A stretch of DNA of 64,000 nt. Origin: Silene conica. Taxonomy: Eukaryota; Streptophyta; Magnoliopsida; Caryophyllales; Caryophyllaceae. Every line of letters begins with the position of its first letter. The first letter of the stretch is position 1. Under the pieces are notes generated by a model. That model ran no database searches and was not told the DNA's origin. It saw nothing but the letters and a program-made list of their open reading frames with translations. The stretch is from contig CM055311.2 in the NCBI GenBank assembly GCA_029255685.2, positions 55,883,048-55,947,047 on the forward strand. The letters run 5' to 3'. Shown here in pieces: positions 34,992 through 44,449 of the stretch. Position numbers and translations under genes: made by a program.

Positions 34992-35531
34992 TTCTATATA
35001 TATATATATTGATAATAGGAGTAATAATTGTAAGACGGGATAAAGATGGAACTATTAAGACATAGTTAGAAAAGGAAACTATAAAATTCAGATTTGAGAA
35101 CTGTAAGATATATGTAAATTAATTAAAGAAACAAAATTAATATAATTATATTCTATATATTAAGAACATTTATCATCGCCATTTTAGAGATTGAGAACTT
35201 TCTGTGGAGAATATTCAACAGATTTTTGGGTATTGTTTTACCGGATTCAATTTGGAAGATGAATGAAGAGGAAATGAAGGACAATTAATATTCAACATAT
35301 CTTTTACTCATCATTTGTCGAGATGTATATGGGGACTAAAAGAGATTAATGCTCTTGCAATTTTCGAGCAATGTTGAGAAAGTAAATTGGATTTTGAAAG
35401 ACAACTTGATAAGTTGTTTCAATTGGTATCTTGTTTTTGTAATTATATAATTATGGTTTAAGGATGTGTTTTAATTGGCAGTTTAGTTGAGTCGTTTTTT
35501 GGTTACCGTAGTTTATCTATTTCGGTTTTTC

Positions 35532-35558
35532 TAATGTGTGCCCTATAGGCACACATTA
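35532..35558. repeat. Short hairpin TAATGTGTGCC/GGCACACATTA
   Basis: Perfect 11-base arms around CTATA, in AT-rich DNA of the Helitron. Probably the remnant of a very short MITE. Confidence 0.7.
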
Positions 35559-36489
35559 ATATTTAGTTTGGCATATATTAAGCCTTATCCATAATTAAGA
35601 CATTATTTTATCTCACTAATATTTCTTTTTTCCCAAGATTACAATTTTTTCTACAGAACTTTATCATGAATAAATCTACGTATTTATAAATCAATTTCTA
35701 ATTTATGCCAAATCAATTTTTCTGTTTCTATAAAATATGTGGCCATCTTTACACACTTGTTAATATTTTGTTAATCGCTCACAATTTTGAATCAAAATTG
35801 TTGTGTTGTGTTTTGAATACAAAAAACAATTGTCTGGAGCCATAATAAATTTTCGAATGTGAATTAGGATCATGTTATTATCTAATAACCATAGATAAAT
35901 TATCAACTAAGTGGAATAATAAATTGTTGCGTTCAATATTTTTTATTGGCCCTATCAAGTTGTTTTTTTCATATTATTTGGCTATTTGTTTAAGTAGTTT
36001 AGTATACACTTCATTGCTAATACTCCAGTTTTAAAAACATAAGATCGTCCAAAAATTGTGAGTTTGTACTTTTTGTATAAAGGAATAGAGAAAATTTAGA
36101 AATTATATCTTATTCGACGAATTTTAAATTTTGTATCTTAGTGATTTAGCTTTGACATTTATTTTGAAATTGTTCAATTCAAAGTGGTTAAAATTTTATT
36201 AGTACGTCAAATTGTGCAAGACAATGGAAATGTGTGAGATTGTAAATAAAAGAGAAAAAGTCAAATTCCAAGGTTGCTGAAATCATATATAAGGCGTGAA
36301 AAAGATTAACTGAGATAAAATAAGATTTAGGAAAGAGAAAGAATAAAAGATAAATAAGGTGAAAAAAGAGAAATTTAAGTAATTATATGGTTGGAATATT
36401 AATTAATAAGTTGATATTTAAGGGAAGCTGACATGACTGTTATTATTCACGTTATTGGCCGGAAAAAAACTAAAATTATGAGGTTGAAT

Positions 36490-36572
36490 GAAAGAGTTTC
36501 ATTAGCCTAATTCTGAAACCTGGTTGCACCATATCTGCAGTTTTACATTTTGCTTTTATATATATATAATGA
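36490..36572 (-). repeat. Second Helitron-type 5' terminus
   Basis: On the minus strand, after A at 36573, TCATTATATATATATAAAAG continues with GCAAAATGTAAAACTGCA. This closely parallels the outer 5' end at 37069, where ATAAAAGCAAAATGTCAAAC occupies the same place. The element therefore has two 5' termini of one family, about 500 bases apart. Confidence 0.7.
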
Positions 36573-36573
36573 T

Positions 36574-36876
36574 GGAATGAAATATTTAGCTTAAAGGGTT
36601 TAATTAGCTTAAATATTTATGGAATATTTAGGGAAAATTTAGTGGAATATTAATGGAATATTTAGTAAATGTTTAATTTGGAATAAAATTAGCAATTTAC
36701 ACGGTTCTATCTTATGGAATATTCTGACTGTATTTGCAATTTACACGTTTATAACGTAATAGTTTTATGGAATGAAATATTTATCTTAAATTAGGGGTTT
36801 AATTAGCTTAAATATTTATGGAATATTTAGGGAATATTTAGTGGAATATTTATGGAATATTTAGGAAATGATGGTT
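36574..36876. repeat. Tandem duplication with TATGGAATATTTAG units
   Basis: The block 36574-36665 is repeated at about 36769-36866 (GGAATGAAATATTTA...CTTAAATATTTATGGAATA), and each copy contains three or four TGGAATATTTAG words. Confidence 0.75.
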
Positions 36877-37624
36877 TAAACGTTTTTATTATAATATTAT
36901 AATATCATAGTACATACAAAAATATGACGTGGCATAAATTAGGGGTTTTGATTGGTCTACAAAACAGTTTTTTGTGAGGGTGAATGTGAGTGCGAGAAAG
37001 AATGAACGGTGAAACATTATTGCGCCACGTATGCAGTTTGACATTTTGCTTTTATAGTAATAATGATGATTATAGCCTTGCATGCCTAGGTTATGGGATA
37101 GATAAAAAGCAACTAACATACCCTTCCCCATGTAAGGCCTCACGGCACCCCAACATCAACCACCATATATCTTGTTATTAGTACACAAGATCATTCATTC
37201 CTTATGCAAGTTTTTGGTTTTTCTAGTGTTAGAAAAACTACCAAAACCTCTCAAAATATTATCTCAAATATTAACATAATAAGATTATATTATTAATACC
37301 ACAATAGTTGTAGTATTCTTATATTATTTATTCCAATAAGAGATTAGAATATTACTTAAGGAAAACCGATTGTTTCACCTAGCTAGTGTTAGTTTCGGTT
37401 TTAAGGGATTGTCTTGGGTGCATCACAAATGAGGTAATCTACCTTGGTTACTTGGTTGGAGGATCATCCTAGCATAACTTTGGACCGAATGTAAGGGTTC
37501 AATCATGTTATTTCCGCATATTATTTAGCATGCATAAGATCTTGTATAACTAATTAAAATGTTAATTAGTAAATTCATATTAGTATGACTAATATTTAGG
37601 GCGTGTAAGACATAGAACCTAACA

Positions 37625-38463
37625 CTTGATAGTCCTCTCGGTATGTCCATCGGTAGCTGGATGAAAAGTAGTACTCATCTTCACGGTAGTACCCATCATC
37701 TCCTACAACTCTTGCCAGAACCTCGAGATGAAGCGAGAATCTCGATCCGACACAATGTCTTTAGAAATCCCGTGCAATCTGACCACGTTCCTCCTATGAG
37801 TTAGGGCCAACTGTGTCTTGCTCCAAATGTCCTTTATAGGGACGAAATGAGCAGCCTTGGTCAACCTGTCTAATATAACCCAAATCATGTTGTAACCCCT
37901 CTGCGATCGAGGTAACCCCACAATGAAGTCCATCGAGATCGACTCCCACTTTCACTCTATAACTTCCAAACACTAAATCTTACCCTGCGGCCGATGTTGC
38001 TCCTCTTTCACTCTTTGGCAAGTCAAACACCGAGCCACGAATTCTGCTACATCTTTCTTCATACCTGGCCACGAGAAAGTCTGCTTCAAGTCCCTATACA
38101 GTTTATCCCCCACCAGGATGTACTGAATAAGGTACACAATGAGCCTCTGTCATAATTCTCTTCCTCAACTGCACACAATCAGGAACGTACCACCTCCCAT
38201 AAAACCGAAGACTCTCATCCCCACCCACGGAAAGCCTCGACCGTCCCCCGGATTCCAGCTTTGTTTTCCACTCGGCGAACATAGCATCGGTCAGCTGGCT
38301 CTCTCTGATCTCATTATATAGCTGTGGCTCCACCGCCAGGTCACCACGCGCATCACCCTTCCTGATCACGTGGATACCCATCCGACCCACTTCGTCTCTC
38401 AACCTCATCAAAGACATCGCTGTGCACAGGGAATGTACACTCTTCCTACTCAACGCATCGCTG
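37625..38463 (-). pseudogene. pol: Chromovirus pol: end of RNase H and first half of integrase (element C, right part)
   Basis: Reading from 38463 down: SDALSRKSVHSL (RNase H end); the integrase N-terminal region with YVPDCVQLRKRIMTEAH, FSWPGMKKDVAEF and the zinc-binding CLTCQRVK (about 38035); then the core MDFIVGLPRSQRGYNMIWVI (37933) and KDIVSDRDSRFISRFW with the second catalytic Asp; then TDGHTERTIK carrying the catalytic Glu, ending exactly at the CTTGA duplication. It continues at 21278. Upstream gag, protease and RT are missing: at 38463 the sequence switches to an LTR fragment, so the element is 5'-truncated or rearranged. Confidence 0.82.
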
Positions 38464-38693
38464 TTTCACGCTTCCCACAGCTCGTAAGTCCTTTTCACAT
38501 TTCCCATATTCTAAAAGTATGTACTCGAGCCAGCTATAGCTCGGTTTTCACCACTTTCCAACTTATTCCTACAAAGTAACAAGAAAAACACAAAGTAACA
38601 TATTCGGGGCATAAAATGATATAAAATCACCCGTAAAGCATAGAGATGCGTGCCAAAAAGGTATTGAAAAGTATATATAATATGCACGCATCA
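38464..38693 (-). repeat. LTR fragment of TGATGCGTG type
   Basis: On the minus strand it begins TGATGCGTGCATATTATATA at 38693 and resembles the first bases of the LTRs of elements B and D. It interrupts the gag of element D and is cut off after about 230 bases by chromovirus DNA. Confidence 0.55.
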
Positions 38694-39127
38694 CAGTACT
38701 CAAATTTTCAGCAGTAGATTGAGTAAAATTGGTAATCTGGTCGTGCAATGCATTAGTCCGTTGGGGAGGAAAATACCGTCTATAGAACGCTAATGCCAAC
38801 GAATTCCAATTTGTCACCTCAGCAGCCTCTCTATCCAAATCTCTCCACCAATCCCTAGCATCTTCAGTCAAAGAAAAAAGAAAAAAGAAACTCCCTAACC
38901 TTGTCATGTGTCACACCAGCATCTAACGGAATGGTTGAGCAGTAATCAGTAAACAACTCCATATGCGTAGCTGGATCCTCATCTACTACACCTCTAAAAA
39001 AATTCCGCTCCACCAAATGAATAAAAGAGGGATGGATCGCAAACGTGCCCTCATCAGCAATAAGGCGTAGAAATCCCTTGGGTAAGGTCTCCGCCTTAGG
39101 TTCAGAATGACTTGCAATCATTGGCAT
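38694..39127 (-). pseudogene. gag: Gag fragment of Athila-like element D
   Basis: From 39127 down: LPKGFLRLIADEGTFAIHPS and FIHLVERNFFRGVVDEDPAT, then after a frameshift in an A/G-rich run near 38885, DARDWWRDLDREAAEVTNWN and LALAFYRRYFPPQRTNALHD. This parallels the gag of element B (DSAREWYRDLDRTAAGVTDW) residue by residue, so it is the same clade. The frame ends where an LTR start (38693) interrupts it. The C-terminal half and protease are absent here. Confidence 0.8.
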
Positions 39128-39219
39128 TCTGAAAATAATGTTGCAATGGCAGGTCCAAATTATCCTCCTCTGGGATAAATACCTGCAAACACTAAAATAC
39201 TAGCGAAAAATATGAGAAC

Positions 39220-40378
39220 TGTAACACCCTAAGTTAGTGGAAGTTGAGTTGTGAATCAACTCGGCCAAGTAGGTTCCACTCGGTCGAGTAGGTGATACTC
39301 GGTCGAGCTCTTTTGGACAGTAGCTGAGTTGCGAGCCAACTCGGCCGAGTAAGTGATACTCAGCCGAGTAAGCCACACTCGGCCGAGTAAGTCACACTCG
39401 GCCGAGTGCGTCGTGCTCGGCCGAGTGAGTCTTTTCCAGACGTCAGACCGCGGTTATTATAAATTTAATCCGAGGGTTAATAATTCAATTTTAACCCTAA
39501 TCATCAAGAAAGAAAGTAAAACCCCAACCCTCTCCCTTTCCCATTTCCAAGTCCTTCAAGGTTGTTAGCAAGGACTAGTCGCGCCGATCATCTACCTAGT
39601 CCGCATAGTACCAAATAAGTGTCACCCTATCATTGTTGTATCATAGTTTATGGTTGTTCGGTAAGTAATCCGTATTTTTGCAATCCTTAGGAGGAGGATT
39701 CGTAGAAGAGCGTTGGTAGGAAGGTTTTTGTTTGACATTTCCGCTGTATTACTTGAGGTAGGGTTTCCCTACTCAGTTTCTGTATGATAGTGTTGTGACG
39801 ATATTGTATTGTTATTATCTCACTGTATATGGTATGATCCTTGATATTTATAAGGTAATGTATGGGACCGTTGCGGGAAACGGATCTCACTCCTATGATC
39901 GCTCTTCGTGGGACCCACCACGGAGAGGATGTGCACATTAATGATCTAGGTATCCCTTGCTGCGGTAAGTGGGGAGATTGGTGTGGGGCTAAAGGCCACC
40001 ACGGAATATTGTATATTGGTGATAACAGTGATATGGTGAATAGTATGTGTGATGTATCATTATATTGTATCCGTCTTCTTATGCAGTTGCTGACGCTTGT
40101 TGTTGTTGTTTACTATGATGATCTATGTAATGGTGAGTAGAGTCTCAAGTTCGCAGATGAGTCTTGCTTGCTGGCTTGGGAGGAGGGATCACCTATTTTG
40201 TAGAATCTCGAGTCGTAGCTTCCGCATAAACTTTGGTTTTACTTTGGTTATAGATGTTTTGACAGACGGTTGTGTTGATGATTGTTTACCTTATATTGTA
40301 CCTCAGGAAACTGAGATGGCGATGTCCTCATAGCTTGATGGTCCTGTTTTAAAGTTCTTAGGTTATGAGAGTGTTACA
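39220..40378 (+). mobile_element. Solo LTR of chromovirus family C
   Basis: 1159 bases, TGTAACACCCTAAG to GAGAGTGTTACA, flanked by AGAAC on both sides (39215-39219 and 40379-40383). It matches the LTR of element C but lies in the opposite orientation. A perfect duplication around a single LTR means a full element inserted here and was reduced by recombination between its LTRs. It lies in the leader of element D. Confidence 0.93.
39262..39425. repeat. ACTCGGCCGAGT palindromic array in the solo LTR
   Basis: CTCGGCCGAGT and variants recur about every 20 bases, eight or nine times, matching 20196-20385 in the other family C LTR. Confidence 0.85.
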
Positions 40379-40444
40379 AGAACAGTCTCAAACAATAAAT
40401 CCCTTGAGACTAAAACAAACTTAAAAATCTATAAAATTACACCG

Positions 40445-40469
40445 TCTCCCAAACAACGACGCCAAAATT
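40445..40469 (-). promoter_or_regulatory. Primer binding site region of element D
   Basis: Minus strand after the LTR end: AATTTTGGCGTCGTTGTTTG. It is laid out as in element B but diverged from the tRNA-Asp complement at three or more positions. Confidence 0.65.
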
Positions 40470-41799
40470 TGACACGGCTGTCGCAACCCTATCAAAAATA
40501 AAACCAACTGGTCCTAACTAAATTTAGTAGAGGCAGTCGTGTATCGAATCCACAGGGTGAAGAGAATCCTACAAACTAACCAGGTCTGTTAAAGTAACCA
40601 TCTAGGGGGTGTTTGTTGATTTTGTCTAACGACTAGGAAAAAGAGAGAGATAAGAGAAATAAGCAAGAGAGATAACGATAAGTAGGTGAGCATATGATTG
40701 TCGGATCACCATGGCTTTTAAGGTCTTGAAAAATCCTTAGACTATCTTAGATCTAACTTGTGGGGGTAAAGATAAGGTCCTTTTGGTCTGCTAATCGGCC
40801 TAAGATAATACTAATCTAACTTTCGCTCTAATTAGCACATCCTAAAGTTCATCACTGATATTTCCTTTTCCAATCTTTCGATCAAAGTCAAGGGGGTACC
40901 AAATCAATCAATTGAATGCGTCGACTTAAACAATCAAAAGTTATTAACTGCGATGATTACATACAAGTCTAATCGAAGATATTCTATTCAATTTATCTTA
41001 CCTATGCCATGGCTCCCCTAATCCCAGCAACGAAATTAGCTAAGCATAATTAAGGATATGGTAGGAGAAATAAGAAAAGATGCAATAAAATACATAATGA
41101 AGAGAGGAAGAAGTAACTAGATTGAATAAATAAAGTTTAAAGGTTAGGAATACCAAAGATTACAAGCAAGAGCAAGAAGATGAAATTCCGATCAAAAGTA
41201 GAAGAGAGAAATTGTAGTGTTGTTCAAAAGAATTAGGGTAAAAAGGTGTATCATTTTTTACTGTTTTGTCCCCCTTTTTATAATCCTCCAAATTAATAAA
41301 AGTGCGTGCACTAAATAAAAGGCGTCTCAATATCTGGCAGCAGCATTCTCTCGATCGAGCAAACAAACTACTCGAACAAGGAAATATTCAAAGTAAAGTA
41401 CTTGATCGACCACAATGGAAGTGTCGACCGAGTAGAATTCGGCATATGTCGATCGAGGAGGAATGATCCTCTCGATCAAGGAATACCATCATCAAAATGG
41501 TCGATCGAGCATCGTAAGGCTGTCGATCGAATGCTTTGTCCTTAGGCATCTTCAATTCGTCCTTCCTTTCCTTTAAATAGCTATGTGAATCCCGAGGTAA
41601 CATGATTCTGCTCCAACTCTCTTATGTGTGCTCAAGGATCCAAAAGTAGGCTGGTTTTCCGTCTATCCGGCTCGTATGTGCAAATAATATAAAAAAAACC
41701 AACGTAGACTGTTTGGGGGACAATTGTAAAACACTACGAAATAAGCATGAAAATGAGTGTTAACAAGGCTTAAAAGGTTTATATGAAATGCACGCATCA
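40470..41799 (-). repeat. 5' LTR of Athila-like element D
   Basis: On the minus strand it begins TGATGCGTGCATTTC at 41799 and ends CAGCCGTGTCA at 40470, directly followed by the primer site and, beyond the solo LTR, by gag. It carries a TCGATCGA-type array at about 41350-41540. The partner 3' LTR is not identified. Confidence 0.8.
41350..41540. repeat. TCGATCGA array in the LTR of element D
   Basis: CTCGATCGAG, TTGATCGACC, TGTCGACCGAG, GTCGATCGAGG, TCTCGATCAAGG, GGTCGATCGAGC and TGTCGATCGAA occur within about 190 bases. Confidence 0.8.
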
Positions 41800-41802
41800 G
41801 TA

Positions 41803-41850
41803 GCCGATCAGCCGACATTCGGTTGACTGGTCGACTAGGAACTTCTGTTT
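41803..41850. repeat. Short palindromic block GCCGATC/GGTTGACTGGTCGAC in LTR A
   Basis: CCGATCAGCCGACATTCGG and TTGACTGGTCGACTAGG lie at the place where the other copies of family A carry the TGCGCAG array; the motif differs but the character is the same. Confidence 0.5.
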
Positions 41851-42002
41851 TGGGTATTTTGTTTATAATTTATGATTCTTGATTCGGATTCCGATAATTC
41901 TTTCTCCGTATGATCTGTATGTGTGTACGATATCATATGAGATGTGGTGTAGCCTTCTTAGGAAGATTCATGTGTTGATATAAGTTTGTTGTTGCGCATT
42001 GG

Positions 42003-42350
42003 AATATGCCTTAAGCTGGCCTCTAAGACCAATGTGTGGTTGTTTGTGGCGTGTCAGGACATGTCTTAAGTTGACCTCTGAGCCCGATACGTGTTCGTTT
42101 TTTGCGTGTTAGGATTTGCCTTAAGCTGGCCTTTGAGCCCATTATTGCGTGTTATTTTTGTGGCTGTCGGGATATGTCTTAAGTTGACCTCTGAGCCCGA
42201 TACGTGTTGTTGTTTCATGTCGGGATATGTCTTAAGTTAACCTCTGAGCCCCATACGTGATTGCTGAGTGTTGGGATATGCCTTAAGTTGTCAGTTGAGC
42301 CCAATACGTTTTGTGGTGTGTTTGGTTATGCCTTAAGTTGGCCGATGAAC
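42003..42350 (+). repeat. Tandem array of TATGCCTTAAGTTGGCCTCTGAG, about 55-base period
   Basis: Seven copies (starts about 42003, 42059, 42113, 42171, 42223, 42275, 42326) of GATATGYCTTAAGTTGRCCTCTGAGCCC followed by an ATACGTG-like word. Same array as 57000-57510 but inverted. Confidence 0.92.
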
Positions 42351-42960
42351 TAGACATTTGATTATTACATAGAGTTGCATATCATGGTTAATATGTGTTT
42401 CGTTTTAGCTCGTTTACATTAACTATCGCATGGTTGCTTTTAAGTATGCATGGCTGTCAGATGATGATCTTTTTATTAATATGCCTCATATTATTTGTTG
42501 GTGCATCTAAACATGTTTGGTTGTATAATGTTCATATATGCTTGCTTATATGTTTTCTAACAAAAAGTGGCCGGGAGAACCTCGAGTTGCTCCTCACTGA
42601 CTGTGGCATACATGTTTCATGTATGACAGGTAGGTGCTGATCGGGGATTCACTTGAGAGCTAGGGAGCGATGTTTTACATCGACATGACTACATTTTCAT
42701 ATCGTTAGCTAGTTCAGTTATTTACATTTTGCTACTCGTTGGAAAAGCTATCCCCGTTTGACGTTGCTTGTATCTATACCTAAAACTTATCTATGTTTTA
42801 CTTTCCGCAGTTTAGTTTACTTTTAATATCTCGTGATATCTTTTTCATGTCAAAAGTTTTAATTCCGCGCTATTTTTTGCATGTTGCTTTGTTTATATTT
42901 CTGCTTTATTGCGGGGATTCACAGGCCTACCGGTTGGCGGCAGGTAGACCGGCGTCCACA

Positions 42961-42965
42961 CCCAT
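42961..42965. repeat. Possible left target-site duplication of the Sirevirus-like element (CCCAT)
   Basis: The five bases before TGTTGAG. The right copy is not in this window, so it is unconfirmed. Confidence 0.3.
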
Positions 42966-44229
42966 TGTTGAGTAATATATATTATATGTTTAATATATTA
43001 TTTTATGTTTTAATAATGATAAGTCCAAGTAAATATATTTTATTTACAAAAATAAAGTCTTAATGCAGAATCAAATAGTTCATAGTTATAGTTCGTATCT
43101 ATAACTCTATGAAGAAATGAGAAATGCGTAAAATAAGTAAATCGTGGAAATAATTGTGTATGGTTGTCATATTGTCAAATATTAAATTAGTAATCTTAAG
43201 ACGGTTTTTAGAATAAAAATATTCTTTGGTTAAAAGGATTAAAATAATTATCTTATGAGTTAATTATTTATCCTAACATACTAAGAATTTTATTCTAACC
43301 GTTATTGTCAAAATCCGAATACCTAAGAAAGTCGTGTGCCTCGGGAAACGTGCACCACGTTTCTACTCGGTTGATAACACGTTTTTAATTATCTTTTTGG
43401 GTTAATTAAGTAAATATTATGTGTTTATTTAATTTACCTTAAAGTCAAACTTGGATTTGGTTAAAGATATAATTTATGATATCTCGACAAGTATTAGGAT
43501 TTGATTAAAGTAGGATGTTATATTTTATGGTATAAGTTATTTCCTAAATTGGTTAGGTTTGGGAAATTTAATCTTATGTCTTAAATTAATAATATCTTAT
43601 TAAGTCTTTCCTAATTCGAATAAAATTAGTTTAAGGATATTACCTAGAAATAAGAATTCTAGATAAAGTAATATTCCTAAAATATCTAGGACTTAACCTA
43701 GATCTAATTTACTATATATAGGACATCATATTACACGTTAAAGACTAACAAAAAATATACACACATACACGCTTCTCAAGAATCGAACGTAACCTAACTT
43801 ACGTCTCGTTTTCCGTGCAATCATTGTCAGATTTCGTTCTAAAGACTACAAGCATTGAAGATTACTCTAATACGTTTAAGATCGTTTAGCAGTACTCATT
43901 GTAGTCAAATATTTCACGGTACTTGACATAGCTAGGTATTTAAAGGTATCTAGTTTGAGTTACAACTACTATCAAAGTTGTACGAGTAGGGTTGATAAAA
44001 TTGTAATCCAGAGAAGGTACTAATTTTATTAATCTAGAATAGTGGATGTAGGTTTCAAATTGTGAAACTGAACCATTTCAAAATATCGTGTGTCCTTTTA
44101 CTTTATTATTTTTACTCGTTACTCGCTACTACCACGCTCATCAACATACATCGAAGAAGAATCGAAAAAGTTGGCATACTCAATTCAACCCCCCCCTCCT
44201 TGAGTATATCTAGATCAATAGACTCTTCA
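42966..44229 (+). repeat. 5' LTR of the Sirevirus-like element
   Basis: 1264 bases, TGTTGAGTAATATATATT to GACTCTTCA, immediately followed by the primer site. Confidence 0.75.
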
Positions 44230-44244
44230 ATTGGTATTAGAGAA
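44230..44244 (+). promoter_or_regulatory. Primer binding site, tRNA-Met type (one mismatch)
   Basis: ATTGGTATTAGAGAA; the standard motif is TGGTATCAGAG. Confidence 0.7.
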
Positions 44245-44449
44245 TTATCTTCCAGCATTCCCAATCACATCCTTTGACGTAGTGGGTCATCATGTTCTTC
44301 CACAAGCTATAGTTCTTTCCATCGAAGATGGGACACTTCAGGTGTTTAGAATCCATAAAGAATCAATAGAAGGATCAATCTCAAGCCGTAAGGCTGTCAA
44401 GAGCACGAGGATCTAATATATTAAACATATAACATATATTATATGTAAG

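Larger units (their letters stand above)
34781..36571. other. AT-rich Helitron interior without genes
   Basis: No coding frame. It contains the inverted repeats at 34912-34991 and 35532-35558 and is otherwise unremarkable. Confidence 0.5.
29581..37069 (-). mobile_element. Helitron (non-autonomous), 7.5 kb
   Basis: On the minus strand it begins TCATCATTATTACTATAAAA (37069) and ends with a hairpin (stem CCCGTGA/TCACGGG, loop TTTG), seven bases, then CTAG (29581). It lies exactly between host A and T with no duplication, proved by comparison with LTR1 of the host copia element. These are the defining Helitron signs: 5' TC, 3' hairpin plus CTRR, A-T target. No Rep/helicase frame is present. The cargo is a copia gag-pol region in the opposite orientation (29704 to about 34780) plus 2.3 kb of AT-rich DNA. 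Confidence 0.9.
21279..37624 (+). mobile_element. Ty1/copia element 1, gag only, with nested insertions
   Basis: A 16.3 kb span with LTRs at 21279-22536 and 28866-29580 plus 37070-37624, a tRNA-Met-type primer site and exact CTTGA duplications. The internal part without the nested Helitron is 6.3 kb: a 3 kb leader (holding a Mutator-type MITE), gag with a zinc knuckle, then 2.5 kb with no protease, integrase, RT or RNase H motif. This is the structure of gag-retaining non-autonomous LTR elements (TR-GAG type), which move with enzymes of a relative. It sits in the integrase gene of element C. Confidence 0.92.
28866..37624 (+). repeat. 3' LTR of copia element 1, split by a Helitron
   Basis: The parts 28866-29580 and 37070-37624 together match LTR1 end to end (about 1270 against 1258 bases). 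The break falls between A and T of the LTR1 sequence AATCCTAATTATAGCC. Confidence 0.93.
41800..42923 (+). mobile_element. LTR fragment, family A (3' part)
   Basis: It matches the left half of the minus-strand copy at 56270-57520 in inverse orientation: the tandem TATGCCTTAAG array, a segment with CATACATGTTTCATGTATGACAGG, and the end AATTCCGCG...GCATGTTG...GCGGGGATTCACA. Its left side is cut by element D at 41799. Confidence 0.65.
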
